NCBI GenBank assembly: GCA_009773355.1
Contig: WRPG01000017.1
Span: 1 to 64,000, forward strand
Source of the DNA: Limisphaerales bacterium
Lineage (GTDB): Bacteria; Verrucomicrobiota; Verrucomicrobiia; Limisphaerales; SXTU01
DNA length: 64,000 nt
Direction: 5' to 3'
A model generated the notes under the pieces. It did not search any database, had not been told where the DNA came from, and saw nothing but the letters and a program-made list of their open reading frames with translations. Of this stretch, positions 8,323-17,314 are shown piece by piece (the first letter of the stretch is position 1; each line of letters starts with the position of its first letter). Both the position numbers and the translations under genes were made by a program.

Positions 8323-9708
8323 TCACGCCCCGACCTGCTTCTTGATGGCCTCGGAAATCTTGTCGGACCACTTGGCGAGCATGGCCATGTCCTTGCCCTC
8401 GATGAGCAGGCGGCATTTCGGCTCGGTGCCGGAATAGCGGAGCAGGACGCGGCCACCACTGGGCTGCACCTCGGCCTCGGCCTCCTTCACCAGCGCGAGC
8501 ACGCCGTCGAGCTGCTCGAAGGGCTTCTTCTCGCGGACCTTGATGTTGGAGACCTGCTTCGGGAAACGCGTCCAGCAGCGCTTGAGCTTGGAGAGATGCT
8601 CGCCCCGCGCCTTCATGATGCGCAGCACCTGGAGCGCGGCCACAAGGCCGTCGCCGGTGGTCGAGTAGTCGCGGAAGATCAGGTGGCCGCTCTCCTCGCC
8701 GCCGAAGTTGTAGCCGCACTTGAGCATCTCATCTATCACGTTCTTGTCGCCGACGGAGGTGTAGACAATTTTGCCACCCGCCGCCTGCATCGCCGCGCCG
8801 AGGCCGGCGTTGCTCATCACGGTGGCGACAAGCGTCTTCTCGGCGAGCGTGCCCTGCGCCAGCATGTCCAGCGCGGCGACGGCCATGATGTCGTCGCCAT
8901 CGAGCAGGATGCCCGTCTCGTCGCTGAGGATGACGCGGTCGGCGTCGCCGTCGTGCGCGATGCCGAGGTCGGCGCGATACTCGCGGACCTTGGCGCAGAG
9001 GTTCTGCGGGTGCATGGAGCCGCATTCCTTGTTGATGTTCGTGCCGTCGGGCGTGTTGCCGAAGACGAAGATTTCCGCGCCCAACTCGCGCAAGACGCTG
9101 GGCGTGGCCTTGTAGGACGCGCCGTTGGCGCAGTCCACCACGATCCTCATGCCGTCGAGCGTCAGGCCCTTGGGGAAGCTGGCCTTGGCGAACTCGATGT
9201 AGCGGCCCAGCGCGTCGTCAATGCGGACGGCCTTGCCGATCTCGGTCGCCGATGGGCGCACGCTCTCGATGTTGCCGCTGAAGACGAGGCTTTCGATCTG
9301 CGCCTCGATCGGGTCGGGCAGCTTGAAGCCGTCCGCGCCGAAGAACTTGATGCCGTTGTCATCGTAGGGATTGTGCGAGGCGGTGATGACGATGCCGGCG
9401 TCCGCGCGCAGCGAACGCGTGGCGTAGGCGACGCCCGGCGTGGGCAGCGGCCCGATGAACAACACGTCCACGCCCATGCTCAAGATGCCGGAGCTGAGGG
9501 CGTTCTCGAGCATGTAGCCGGAGAGGCGCGTGTCCTTGCCGATGACGATGCGGTGCTTGCCGCGCGAGCGGGACTGGGATTCGAGGTTCTTGAAGACGTG
9601 CGCGGCGGCGCGGCCGAGCTTGAGGGCGGTCTCCGCCGTCACGGGCTCGATGTTCGCGGTGCCGCGGACGCCGTCGGTGCCGAAGATTTTCTTGGGTGCG
9701 TTGCTCAT
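8323..9708 (-). CDS. glmM: Phosphoglucosamine mutase
   Basis: A 461-residue cytoplasmic enzyme that interconverts glucosamine-6-phosphate and glucosamine-1-phosphate on the way to UDP-GlcNAc for peptidoglycan and lipid A. It begins MSNAPKKIFGTDGVRG, carries the phosphoserine loop TASHNPYDDNGIK with S111 as the phosphorylated serine, the magnesium site DGDADR, the sugar-specificity segment GGEESGHLIF, and the C-terminal phosphate-binding RYSGTEPKCR. The family is usually near 445-460 residues. It is the last gene of folP-cdaA-cdaR-glmM. GlmM is known to bind and restrain CdaA in Firmicutes, and the same arrangement here suggests a similar link. The start lies 20 bp after the cdaR stop. Confidence 0.97.
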   Translation of the reverse strand: MSNAPKKIFGTDGVRGTANIEPVTAETALKLGRAAAHVFKNLESQSRSRGKHRIVIGKDTRLSGYMLENALSSGILSMGVDVLFIGPLPTPGVAYATRSLRADAGIVITASHNPYDDNGIKFFGADGFKLPDPIEAQIESLVFSGNIESVRPSATEIGKAVRIDDALGRYIEFAKASFPKGLTLDGMRIVVDCANGASYKATPSVLRELGAEIFVFGNTPDGTNINKECGSMHPQNLCAKVREYRADLGIAHDGDADRVILSDETGILLDGDDIMAVAALDMLAQGTLAEKTLVATVMSNAGLGAAMQAAGGKIVYTSVGDKNVIDEMLKCGYNFGGEESGHLIFRDYSTTGDGLVAALQVLRIMKARGEHLSKLKRCWTRFPKQVSNIKVREKKPFEQLDGVLALVKEAEAEVQPSGGRVLLRYSGTEPKCRLLIEGKDMAMLAKWSDKISEAIKKQVGA

Positions 9709-9728
9709 GGGGAAGTCACTACGGAAGG

Positions 9729-10142
9729 TTAGTCAGCGGCGACCGGCGTGATGCCCGCCTCGGTATGGGACACCGCCACGACCGCGATGCCGGGCGGCGT
9801 GTGGACGAGGATTTTCTTGTTCAGGCCAGCGGTGTCGTGCACGTCGGTGAGGTTGATGAAAACTTCGAGCTGCCGGGCGGTCAAGGCTTGAACCTCCGCG
9901 ATGGGGCCGCGCACGGTCACGTCAATCTGGCTCGGCTCGACGCGGAACGCGCGCAGGTCGGCGGCGGACTTCATCACCGTGATGGGCACATGCTCGATCT
10001 TGCGCGTGACCGTGCCGAGCGCGGGCTGGCTCGGGCGCAGGTTGTTCTGCGCGCCGAAGATGGCGAACCAGATCATCGTCGCCAGCACGAGCGAGAAGAG
10101 CTTGAGCCAGAAGTTCTGGAGGATGGCGTCGCGGGCGGACAT
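9729..10142 (-). CDS. cdaR: YbbR-domain regulator of the diadenylate cyclase
   Basis: A 137-residue membrane-anchored protein. One N-terminal helix (FWLKLFSLVLATMIWFAIFG) is followed by a single extracytoplasmic YbbR-like beta domain (about residues 45-130; VTVRGPIAEVQAL is characteristic). In Firmicutes CdaR has several YbbR repeats and modulates CdaA at the membrane; this version has only one and is short. The ATG at 10140-10142 directly follows the cdaA stop codon with no spacer, so translation is likely coupled. The symbol is assigned from domain plus position between cdaA and glmM. Confidence 0.87.
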   Translation of the reverse strand: MSARDAILQNFWLKLFSLVLATMIWFAIFGAQNNLRPSQPALGTVTRKIEHVPITVMKSAADLRAFRVEPSQIDVTVRGPIAEVQALTARQLEVFINLTDVHDTAGLNKKILVHTPPGIAVVAVSHTEAGITPVAAD

Positions 10143-11066
10143 TTACTTGGCCTCGGCTTTCTTCGGGACGACGACGGGCGCGCCCGGTTCGGCGGGCTTG
10201 GCCGGGGCCGGCTCCGCCTCCGGGGCCTTCGCCGTGCCGGTCAGTTTGATGTTCTGCGCGATCCAGAGCCGCAGGTTGTCCACCCAGTTCCGCGCGCGCA
10301 CCCGCTTGACGAAGATGGCCGTGAGGAAGGCGCGCAACTCCTCGGCCGTCACACCGCGCCTCAAGTCCCCGCGGAACGCATAGGAAATCGCCCCCGTCTC
10401 CTCGGACACGATCACCACGACCGCGTCCGTCTCCTCGCTCAGACCAATCGCCGCGCGGTGGCGGGTGCCGAGCGACTTGTGCAAGTCCTGCCGCTGTGTC
10501 AGCGGGAAAATGCACGCGGCGCGGAGGATCCGGCCGTTCTTCAAGATGACGCCGCCGTCGTGGATGGCGTTGTTCGGGAAGAAAATCGTCTCCAGCATCT
10601 CCGGCGTCGCCTCGCAGTCCACCGCCACGCCGGACTCGACGGCCTCCGTGAGGTTGATGCTCTGCTCCATCGCCATCAGCGCGCCAATGCGCACGTCAGC
10701 GAGGCGTTCGACGGTCTCGATGATGACCTCGACGTCCTCGCGCTGTTCGCGGGCGGACATGAGCAGCGACTGGTTGCCCAACTCGGCCAGCAGCCGCCGC
10801 AGCTCCGGCTGGAAGATGACCAGCACCGCCACCGCGCTGAACGCGGAGAACGTCGTCAGCAGCCAGCGCAGCACCGTCAGCTCCAGCACCGTCGTGATGA
10901 AGCTCAACGCGACGAACAGAACCACCAGCCCCGTCACCACCGGCGCGCCCCGCGTGCCGCGGATGAAGTTCGCGGCGTAATAGATCCCCACCGCGAGGAT
11001 GAGAATCTCCAGCGCGGGCCGCCAGACCAGGTTGATGATTTCGAGCGCCACTGTGTCGGCAGTCAC
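10143..11066 (-). CDS. cdaA: Membrane diadenylate cyclase CdaA (c-di-AMP synthase)
   Basis: A 307-residue protein that condenses two ATP into c-di-AMP. Three N-terminal membrane helices (about 15-85) precede the DAC domain, which shows HDGGVILKNGRI and GTRHRAAIGLSEETDA, corresponding to the DGA and RHR active-site motifs (the first is DGG here, as in many CdaA proteins). The C-terminal tail is Pro/Ala/Glu rich (TAKAPEAEPAPAKPAEPGAP) and longer than usual. The gene lies between folP and cdaR. The order cdaA-cdaR-glmM matches Firmicutes, where c-di-AMP governs potassium and turgor. No c-di-AMP receptor or phosphodiesterase was seen in this window. Confidence 0.96.
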   Translation of the reverse strand: MTADTVALEIINLVWRPALEILILAVGIYYAANFIRGTRGAPVVTGLVVLFVALSFITTVLELTVLRWLLTTFSAFSAVAVLVIFQPELRRLLAELGNQSLLMSAREQREDVEVIIETVERLADVRIGALMAMEQSINLTEAVESGVAVDCEATPEMLETIFFPNNAIHDGGVILKNGRILRAACIFPLTQRQDLHKSLGTRHRAAIGLSEETDAVVVIVSEETGAISYAFRGDLRRGVTAEELRAFLTAIFVKRVRARNWVDNLRLWIAQNIKLTGTAKAPEAEPAPAKPAEPGAPVVVPKKAEAK

Positions 11067-11093
11067 TTTGCCGCAAATCGGAGGCGGAGAGAA

Positions 11094-11200
11094 GCAAGTA
11101 ATCAGTTTTCAGTGTTCAGTATTCAGTGCGGCCGGTCGTCGGATGCGCTGTGAATGCCGCCGCTTCACTGATAACTGAACACTGAGCACTGCTTACTGTT
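11094..11200. repeat. Inverted array of 7-base units (TTCAGTG type), copy 1
   Basis: The left arm (about 11094-11128) contains ATCAGTT, TTCAGTG, TTCAGTA, TTCAGTG in register. The right arm (about 11166-11198), read on the other strand, contains AGCAGTG, CTCAGTG, TTCAGTT, ATCAGTG. The element occupies the folP-cdaA gap and touches the folP stop region. The same unit occurs at 63127-63226. Confidence 0.9.
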
Positions 11201-12041
11201 TCGGGCGGCTCGCTTCAATCGCCTCCGCCACCCGCACCGCCGCCACCGTCTCGCGCACGTCATGCACGCGGAGGATTTGCACGCCGTCGCGCACGGCGAG
11301 GGCGGCGCAGGCCAGCGCGCCGGGCAGCCGGTCGGCGGGGCTTTCCGCGCCGGTGAGTTTACCGAGAAAGGACTTTCGCGAGACGCCCAGCAGCACGGGG
11401 CGGCCGTGGCGGGCGAAGCGCGGCATCGCGCCGAGCAATTGCAGGTTGTGCTCCAACGTCTTGCCGAAGCCGATGCCGGGGTCGAGCGCGACCTGCTCGC
11501 GGCGCACGCCGAGTGCTTCGAGTCGCGCGAGCCGTTCGGCAAAGAACTCATCCACCTCGCGCACTACGTCGGCATAGGCCGGGTTCTGCTGCATGGTCTG
11601 CGGCGTGCCCTGCATGTGCATCGCCACGTAGCCGGCGCGAAACTCGGCCACCACGCGCCCCATCGCGTCGTCGGTGCGGTTGGCGGCGATGTCGTTGACG
11701 AGGCTCGCGCCGGCCAGCAACGCGGCGCGGGCGACTTCCGGCTTCTGCGTGTCTATGGAGATGGGCGTGGACACGCGCGCCGCGAGCTGCTGGATGACGG
11801 GGACGACGCGACGGATTTCCTCCTCCGCCGGCACTGGAGCCGCGCCAGGCCGCGTGGACTCACCGCCCACGTCCAGCAAGTCGGCTCCCTCGCGAATCAT
11901 CTGCCCCGCGCGTTCCAGCGCCGCCTCGACGGAGTAAAACCTGCCGCCGTCTGAAAACGAATCCGGCGTGACGTTGAGCACGCCCATCACGAGCATGGGG
12001 CGGGGGAAGCGAAACTCGTGTCGGCCGGCGCGCCAAAGCAT
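11193..12041 (-). CDS. folP: Dihydropteroate synthase
   Basis: A 282-residue TIM-barrel enzyme joining p-aminobenzoate and dihydropterin pyrophosphate in folate synthesis. Diagnostic segments are VMGVLNVTPDSFSDGGRF, DLLDVGGESTRPGA, DTQKPEVARAAL, VNDIA, YVAMHMQGTPQTMQ, DPGIGFGKTLEHN and GVSRKSFLGKL. The start ATG at 12039-12041 gives MLWRAGRHEFRFPRPM; a later ATG (MLVMGVLN) is possible but the longer form matches family length. It is the first gene of the run with cdaA, cdaR and glmM, 126 bp ahead of cdaA, and is divergent from pgi. An inverted repeat lies in the spacer to cdaA, so co-transcription is likely but not certain. Confidence 0.96.
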   Translation of the reverse strand: MLWRAGRHEFRFPRPMLVMGVLNVTPDSFSDGGRFYSVEAALERAGQMIREGADLLDVGGESTRPGAAPVPAEEEIRRVVPVIQQLAARVSTPISIDTQKPEVARAALLAGASLVNDIAANRTDDAMGRVVAEFRAGYVAMHMQGTPQTMQQNPAYADVVREVDEFFAERLARLEALGVRREQVALDPGIGFGKTLEHNLQLLGAMPRFARHGRPVLLGVSRKSFLGKLTGAESPADRLPGALACAALAVRDGVQILRVHDVRETVAAVRVAEAIEASRPKQ

Positions 12042-12079
12042 GGGGGGAGTTCAGCACAGGTGACTGGCGGCGTCAGCAG

Positions 12080-12141
12080 CGGAGCGCCGGGCATTGCCCG
12101 GCCTTGGCGCATTCCCTTGCCGAGCAATGCCTGGCGCTCCG
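12080..12141. repeat. Inverted repeat between folP and pgi
   Basis: CGGAGCGCC at 12080-12088 pairs with GGCGCTCCG at 12133-12141, and the pairing continues inward through GGCATTGCC/GAGCAATGCC with a few mismatches. It lies between two divergent starts, so it is unlikely to be a terminator; it could hold an operator or simply be another dispersed element. Confidence 0.75.
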
Positions 12142-12191
12142 CCGTTTTCTTGCTGCCAGCGCCGCGCCCGCGTGCTTAAGCTCGCCCCACT

Positions 12192-13790
12192 ATGAGCGCG
12201 ACTCCCGAGCAGCTTTGGCAGCGGTTTCAAAAGCATTACACCGAGTTCCCCACGCTCGGCCTCGCGCTGGACCTGAGCCGGATGAACTTCGGCGACGACT
12301 TCCTGCCCGCGATGCAGCCGCGCATGGCGAAGGCGTTCGCCGCGATGGCCGAGCTGGAAAAGGGCGCCATCGCCAACCCCGACGAAAAGCGCATGGTCGG
12401 CCACTACTGGCTGCGCAATCCCGCGCTCGCGCCCACGCCGGAGATCGCGAAGGAAATCACCGACACGCTCGCGGCGGTGGAGAAGTTCGCGGCGGAAGTC
12501 CACGTCGGCTCGGACGTGCGCGGCACGGGCGGGCCGTTCAAGCGCCTGCTCGTCGTGGGCATCGGCGGCTCGGCGCTGGGGCCGCAGTTCGTCGCGCACG
12601 CGCTCGGCCAGCCGGCGGACGACAAGCTCATCGTCCACTTCTTCGACAACACCGACTCCGACGGCATGGACAAGGTGCTCGCGGCGATTGGTGGCGACTT
12701 GGACCGCACGCTCGTCGTCGTGATCTCCAAGTCCGGTGGCACGAAGGAGACGCGCAACGGCCTGCTCGAAGCCAAGGCCGCCTACGAGCGCAACGGCCTC
12801 CGCTTCGAGAAACACGCCGCCGCCGTGACCGGCGTGGGCAGCGAGCTGGACAAGTATGCCGAGCAGCACGGCTGGCTGCGCCGCTTCCCGATGTGGGACT
12901 GGGTCGGCGGGCGCACGAGCGAGTTGTCCGCCGTCGGCCTGCTCCCCGCCGCGCTGCAAGGGCTTGGCATCCGCGAAATGCTCGCGGGCGCGAAGGCGTG
13001 CGACGACGTGACGCGCTTGGCGGACGTGGCGAAGAACCCCGCCGCGCAGCTTGCGCTTATGTGGCATTACGCCGGCGGCGGACGCGGCACGAAGGACATG
13101 GTCGTGCTGCCTTACAAGGACCGGCTGGAACTTTTCTCGAAGTATCTTCAGCAGCTCCTCATGGAGTCGCTCGGCAAGGAGTTGGACCTCGACGGCAAGG
13201 TGGTGAACCAGGGCCTCGCCGTCTATGGCAACAAAGGCTCCACCGACCAGCACGCCTACGTGCAGCAGCTCCGCGAGGGCGTGCTGAACTTCTTCGTCAC
13301 GTTCATCGAGGTGCTGGCCGACCGTGCCGGCGACAGCATCGAGGTCGAGCCGAAGACCACGAGCGGCGACTTCCTCACGGGCTTCTTCCTCGGCACGCGC
13401 GCGGCGCTGCACGAGAAGGACCGCGAGTCCGTGACCATCACCGTGAAGGAAGTCTCGCCGTTCACCATCGGCGTGCTCATCGCGCTGTTCGAGCGTGCGG
13501 TGGGCTTCTATGCCTCGCTCATCAACATCAACGCCTACCACCAGCCCGGCGTCGAGGCCGGCAAGAAGGCGGCGGGCGCGGTGCTCTCCTTGCAGGCGAA
13601 GCTCGTCACCCACCTGGGCGCCAACCCCGGCAAGTCCTTCACCGTCGCGGAAATCGCCGCCGCCATCGGGGCGCAGGGCCAAGAGGAAACGCTCTTCAAG
13701 GTCGGCTCGCACCTCGCGGCCAACGTGGGCCGGGGTGTGCAGAAGTCCGGCGGAGCCTCCCCGGCGGACGCGAAGTTTGCCGCCAGTTGA
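12192..13790 (+). CDS. pgi: Glucose-6-phosphate isomerase
   Basis: A 532-residue SIS-domain enzyme converting glucose-6-phosphate to fructose-6-phosphate. Seen motifs are [47 protein letters not shown], and [18 protein letters not shown], which holds the catalytic region around the glutamine/histidine. The C-terminus ([20 protein letters not shown]) also fits the bacterial GPI family. The length is in the usual 530-550 range. The ATG at 12192 gives [12 protein letters not shown]. It is transcribed divergently from folP and convergently with priA, so it is probably monocistronic. Together with glmM upstream it feeds fructose-6-phosphate toward amino-sugars, but no regulatory link is visible. 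Confidence 0.96.
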   Translation: MSATPEQLWQRFQKHYTEFPTLGLALDLSRMNFGDDFLPAMQPRMAKAFAAMAELEKGAIANPDEKRMVGHYWLRNPALAPTPEIAKEITDTLAAVEKFAAEVHVGSDVRGTGGPFKRLLVVGIGGSALGPQFVAHALGQPADDKLIVHFFDNTDSDGMDKVLAAIGGDLDRTLVVVISKSGGTKETRNGLLEAKAAYERNGLRFEKHAAAVTGVGSELDKYAEQHGWLRRFPMWDWVGGRTSELSAVGLLPAALQGLGIREMLAGAKACDDVTRLADVAKNPAAQLALMWHYAGGGRGTKDMVVLPYKDRLELFSKYLQQLLMESLGKELDLDGKVVNQGLAVYGNKGSTDQHAYVQQLREGVLNFFVTFIEVLADRAGDSIEVEPKTTSGDFLTGFFLGTRAALHEKDRESVTITVKEVSPFTIGVLIALFERAVGFYASLININAYHQPGVEAGKKAAGAVLSLQAKLVTHLGANPGKSFTVAEIAAAIGAQGQEETLFKVGSHLAANVGRGVQKSGGASPADAKFAAS

Positions 13791-13837
13791 TGGGCAGTGG
13801 CGGTGGTGCTCCCGGCACTGGTCCCGGCTTCGCGTCG

Positions 13838-16243
13838 CTACATCAGGCTCACCGGGTCAACATCCACGGTCAGCGTGACATCCTCGGGCAGTTCGATGGC
13901 TTCCAGCAACTTCGCCAGCAGCTTGCTCACGCGCGGCATCTGCCGGGTGCGGAGCATGAGCTGGTAGCGGTAGAAGGTCTCGGCCCGCAGCAGCGGCGCG
14001 GGCGCGGGGCCGGCGAGGACCAGATCACGCAACGGCGCGGTCGGGGCGGGAGCAGGTGTGAAAGTGGGCGGATGAGAAAGTGGGAGGAGTTCCAGCGTAT
14101 CCGAGTCCGCCGGCTCACTTTCCCGCTTTCCCACTTTCCCACCTGCCAGGCTTTCAAGTTCGCGCGTCACATGCTCCGCCATGAGCTTCACTTTCTCCTC
14201 GTTCCGCCCCTTGAAGGTGAGCAGCGCGAGGCGCGAGGCCGGGGGGTAGTTGAGCTGCTCGCGGAACTCAATCTCCTGCTCATAGAAGCCGGTGAAGTCG
14301 TGGCGGCGGGCGTATTGAATCGCGGGATGAAAGGGCGTGAAGCTCTGCACGAAGACCTCGCCCTCCACCTCGCCGCGACCGGCACGACCGGAAACCTGCG
14401 TGAGGAGCTGGAAGGTGCGCTCGCCGGCGCGGAAGTCCGGGATGTGCAGGCTGAGGTCCGCGTGGATGACGCCGACGAGCGTGACGTTCTCGAAGTGCAG
14501 GCCCTTGGCGATCATCTGCGTGCCGACGAGGATGTCGGTCTTGCCGGCCTTGAAGTCGCCCAGCACGCGGCGGTAGTCCTCCTTGCGCTTCATCAGGTCG
14601 CTGTCCATCCGCGCGATGCGGGCGTGCGGGAAGAGCTTGCCCAGCGTTTCCTCGACGCGCTCGGTGCCGAGGCCGGCGTAGCGGATGGCGGCGCTGCGGC
14701 ACTTCGGCTCGGGGCAGGCGGTGGGCGCAGGGGCTTCGTGGCCGCAGATGTGGCAGCAAATCTTCTGCGCGCGGCGGTGGTAGGTGAGGGCGACGCTGCA
14801 ATTCGGACACTCCGCCACGAAGCCGCATTGCGGACACTGGAGCGAGCTGGAGTAACCGCGCCGGTTCAGGAAGAGCATCGTCTGCTCTTTGCGCTCCAGC
14901 CGCTTGGTGATGGCTTCCTTCAGCTCCTCGGAGAAGATGGGCGTGCCCTTGTCCTTGCGCGCGGCCTGCCTCATGTCCACGACGCGGACGATGGGCATCT
15001 TCTTGTCGTCGGCGCGGGTGGGCAGTTCGAGCAGGGCGTATTTGCCGCGCTGGACGTTGTAGAAACTCTCCATCGAGGGCGTCGCGGAGCCGAGCACGAC
15101 GACGGCGTTGTCCATCTGCCCGCGCACGACGGCGACATCGCGCGCGTGGTAACGCGGGGCTTCCTCCTGCTTGTAGGAATGCTCGTGTTCCTCATCCACG
15201 ATGATGAGGCCAAGCGGCTCGACGGGCGCGAAGATGGCCGAGCGCGCGCCGATGACGATGCGTGCGCGGCCCTGCCGAATCTTGTGCCATTCGTCGTGCC
15301 GCTCGCCGGCGCTGAGGTGCGAGTGCAGCACGGCGACTTGGGTCTGAAGCGGCCCGTGGCTGAAGCGGGCCTTGAAGCGTTCGACGGTCTGCGGCGTGAG
15401 GGCAATCTCCGGCACGAGCACGATGGCCCCTTTCCTCTGCGCCAGCGCGTGCGCGATGGCTTGGAGATAAACCTCCGTCTTGCCCGAGCCGGTGACACCG
15501 TGCAGAAGAAAAGTCGCAGGTGGGAAAGTGGGAGGGTGAGAAAGTGGGAGTGGGCGTTCGGACGCCGTCTCACTTTCCCGCTTTCCCACTTTCTCACCTG
15601 CTCCGCCACCCTCGTCCATGCGCTTGCAGATAACAGCCAGCGCCTTCGCCTGCTCCGCATTCATCGTCAGCGACTCGGTGCGGCTGATGACGTCCTTCGC
15701 ATACGGGTCGCGCTCGGAGACTTGGTTGGTGATGACGACGAGGTGCTTGTCCTCAAGCCGGCGGACGGTTTCGGCGGTGGTCTCGGCGAGTTCGAGGAGT
15801 TCCTGGAGCGGCAGCTCGCGGCGCTCTTCGAGGAGGTTGAGGATTTCCTGCTGGCGCTTGGTGAGCTTGGGCGGGTCGCCGGTGACGGGCAGGAGGCGGA
15901 CGACGAGCCGTTCGCGCCAGCCGTCGCGCTCGCGGCGCACGACCTCGGGCAGCACGCTCTTCAAGGCGATCTCCGGCGCGCAGCAGTAGTAGTCCGCAAT
16001 CCAACGCGCAAGCTGGAGCACGCGGGGCGTGACGAGCGATTGCTTGCCGACGACGCCGGTGAGGTGGCGGAGGTTTGTGTGGGTGGACTGCTCGATGAGC
16101 GCGGTGACACAGCCCATGACCTGCCGGTGGCCGAAGGGCACCTTGACGCGCGTGCCGACCTCGACCTGCCCGGCCAGCTCCGGCGGGATGGCGTAGTCGA
16201 ACTCCTTGCGGAGCGCGATTTCGAGCGTGACGCGGGCGACCAT
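13838..16243 (-). CDS. priA: Primosomal replication-restart helicase PriA, with two in-frame repeat insertions
   Basis: An 801-residue 3'-5' helicase that reloads the replisome at collapsed forks. Domains in order: 3'-end binding domain (1-100, IPPELAGQVEVGTRVKVPFG), winged helix, helicase core with Walker A GVTGSGKT and DEEH box IIVDEEHEHSYKQEE, then a zinc module (CPQCGFVAECPNC, CCHICG, CPEPKC), helicase lobe 2 and a C-terminal domain ending in VDVDPVSLM. Two repeat copies of related sequence (KVGKRESE ... PLSHPPTF) interrupt the protein in frame at about residues 214-243, just before Walker A, and 699-731 in the C-terminal region. Normal PriA has a short linker at the first site. All catalytic motifs remain, so the protein is probably active. 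Confidence 0.96.
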   Translation of the reverse strand: MVARVTLEIALRKEFDYAIPPELAGQVEVGTRVKVPFGHRQVMGCVTALIEQSTHTNLRHLTGVVGKQSLVTPRVLQLARWIADYYCCAPEIALKSVLPEVVRRERDGWRERLVVRLLPVTGDPPKLTKRQQEILNLLEERRELPLQELLELAETTAETVRRLEDKHLVVITNQVSERDPYAKDVISRTESLTMNAEQAKALAVICKRMDEGGGAGEKVGKRESETASERPLPLSHPPTFPPATFLLHGVTGSGKTEVYLQAIAHALAQRKGAIVLVPEIALTPQTVERFKARFSHGPLQTQVAVLHSHLSAGERHDEWHKIRQGRARIVIGARSAIFAPVEPLGLIIVDEEHEHSYKQEEAPRYHARDVAVVRGQMDNAVVVLGSATPSMESFYNVQRGKYALLELPTRADDKKMPIVRVVDMRQAARKDKGTPIFSEELKEAITKRLERKEQTMLFLNRRGYSSSLQCPQCGFVAECPNCSVALTYHRRAQKICCHICGHEAPAPTACPEPKCRSAAIRYAGLGTERVEETLGKLFPHARIARMDSDLMKRKEDYRRVLGDFKAGKTDILVGTQMIAKGLHFENVTLVGVIHADLSLHIPDFRAGERTFQLLTQVSGRAGRGEVEGEVFVQSFTPFHPAIQYARRHDFTGFYEQEIEFREQLNYPPASRLALLTFKGRNEEKVKLMAEHVTRELESLAGGKVGKRESEPADSDTLELLPLSHPPTFTPAPAPTAPLRDLVLAGPAPAPLLRAETFYRYQLMLRTRQMPRVSKLLAKLLEAIELPEDVTLTVDVDPVSLM
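14051..14147. repeat. In-frame inverted array of 8-base units inside priA, C-terminal copy
   Basis: The left arm is built of 8-mers such as GTGTGAAA, GTGGGCGG, ATGAGAAA, GTGGGAGG. The right arm on the other strand reads GTGGGAAA, GTGGGAAA, GCGGGAAA, GTGAG. The arms pair across about 25 bases. On the priA strand the element is read through without a stop. Confidence 0.9.
15515..15602. repeat. In-frame inverted array of 8-base units inside priA, helicase-domain copy
   Basis: This has the same 8-base units as the copy at 14051-14147: left arm GTGGGAAA, GTGGGAGG, GTGAGAAA, GTGGGAGT; right arm on the other strand GTGAGAAA, GTGGGAAA, GCGGGAAA, GTGAGAC. It encodes residues about 214-243, a few residues before the helicase Walker A loop. 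Confidence 0.9.
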
Positions 16244-16384
16244 GAACGAGTTGAGAGTCGGGGAGTTGAGAGCGGCGAGTCAAGGCGGCCGGCCCGGCGG
16301 ACCAGGCCGGTCCCTTGCCGGGAGCGGCGGGACCATTCCACGTTGCAAACCGCCGCATCGCAAACCCCGCTCGGGGTGCGGCGA

Positions 16385-17314
16385 CTATTTCGACTCCTGC
16401 CACCGTTTCCAGGCCAGCCCCGGCCGGTCCGTCCGGAACGCCACCAGCCGCGTGTGCTCAACCTCGGTGACATAGACCGTCCGCCCGTCCGGGCCGCCGA
16501 AGCAGAGGTTGCTCGGGCGCGGGCCGAGCACCGGCACCTTGCGCAGGATTTCGCCCTGCGGTGAAACGACGGCCACGACCCCCTCGCCGTAGCGGGCGAT
16601 GTAGAGGTTCCCGTCGGCGTCGCAACGGTGGCCGTCGAAGCCGTGGTCGGGAAACTTGCGCAGCAGCCGCTTGTTCGTCAGCGACTTGTCCGGCGCGATG
16701 TCGAACACCCACAGGTCCCGCTGCACGCTCTCGTTCACGTAGAGCCGCTGGCCGTCCGGGCTGACTTCGATGCCGTTGGTCGTGCCCATGCCCGACGCGA
16801 GGCGCGTGGTCTTCCCGTCACGGTCAATGCGCCAGAGCTGGCCGGTGCCGTCCTTCCAGTTCGGATCGCTGGCGAAGAGCGTGCCGTCGGGCGCGATGGC
16901 GAGGTCGTTGGGCTGGTTCATCTGCGGGTTGTGCGCGAAGACGGAGATCGCCTTCGTCCGCATGTCCACGCGCAGGACGTTGTGCTCCACGTAGTCGGCG
17001 ACATACATGAAGCCCGCGCGGTCGAAGACGATGCCGTTGCCGGTGCTCTTGCCGGGCAGGGTGACGAAGATTTCCGAGCGCCCGTCCGGCGTGGTCCGGC
17101 CGATGGTCTGCTGCTTGGCGAAGTTGACCGCGTAGATGTTGCCGGCCCGGTCGCAGCACGGCCCTTCGATGCCGGGGGTGAACTCGCCGGGTTTCGTCAG
17201 CGCGCGCGGGGTCCAGAGCGGCTCGCTCGTGCCCAGGGACGTGCAGCCGGAAAAGGCCGCCGGCGCGGCGAGCGACAGGGAGAGCATCTGCGTGAACTGG
17301 CGGGTGGTCATCAT
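16385..17314 (-). CDS. SMP-30/gluconolactonase-like beta-propeller lipoprotein
   Basis: A 309-residue exported protein. The N-terminus MMTTRQFTQMLSLSLAAPAA ends in a lipobox FSGC, so C24 is probably lipidated. The rest is a six-bladed beta-propeller of the SMP-30/gluconolactonase/LRE type: repeated DRAGNIYAVNF, NGIVFDRAGFMYVADY, PNDLAIAPDGTLFASDP, NGIEVSPDGQRLYVNES, GHRCDADGNLYIARYGEG and NLCFGGPDGRTVYVTEV. Family members hydrolyse sugar lactones or other esters using a bound divalent metal; the substrate cannot be read from sequence. It stands alone, divergent from the rpsP operon, with a 140-bp gap to priA that contains no clear gene. Confidence 0.88.
   Translation of the reverse strand: MMTTRQFTQMLSLSLAAPAAFSGCTSLGTSEPLWTPRALTKPGEFTPGIEGPCCDRAGNIYAVNFAKQQTIGRTTPDGRSEIFVTLPGKSTGNGIVFDRAGFMYVADYVEHNVLRVDMRTKAISVFAHNPQMNQPNDLAIAPDGTLFASDPNWKDGTGQLWRIDRDGKTTRLASGMGTTNGIEVSPDGQRLYVNESVQRDLWVFDIAPDKSLTNKRLLRKFPDHGFDGHRCDADGNLYIARYGEGVVAVVSPQGEILRKVPVLGPRPSNLCFGGPDGRTVYVTEVEHTRLVAFRTDRPGLAWKRWQESK

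Noticed and set aside
9696-11153. Plus-strand open frame of 485 codons over cdaR and cdaA
   Set aside because: Antisense shadow of the c-di-AMP genes, with no conserved motif.
12080-12141. Terminator in the folP-pgi gap
   Set aside because: The genes are divergent, so no transcript is expected to end there; the repeat has no run of T directly behind a perfect stem.
12104-16564. Very long plus-strand open frame (1,486 codons) opposite priA and running through pgi
   Set aside because: It is antisense to priA and out of frame with pgi; composition is Arg/Ala rich with no motif. GC-rich third positions cause it.
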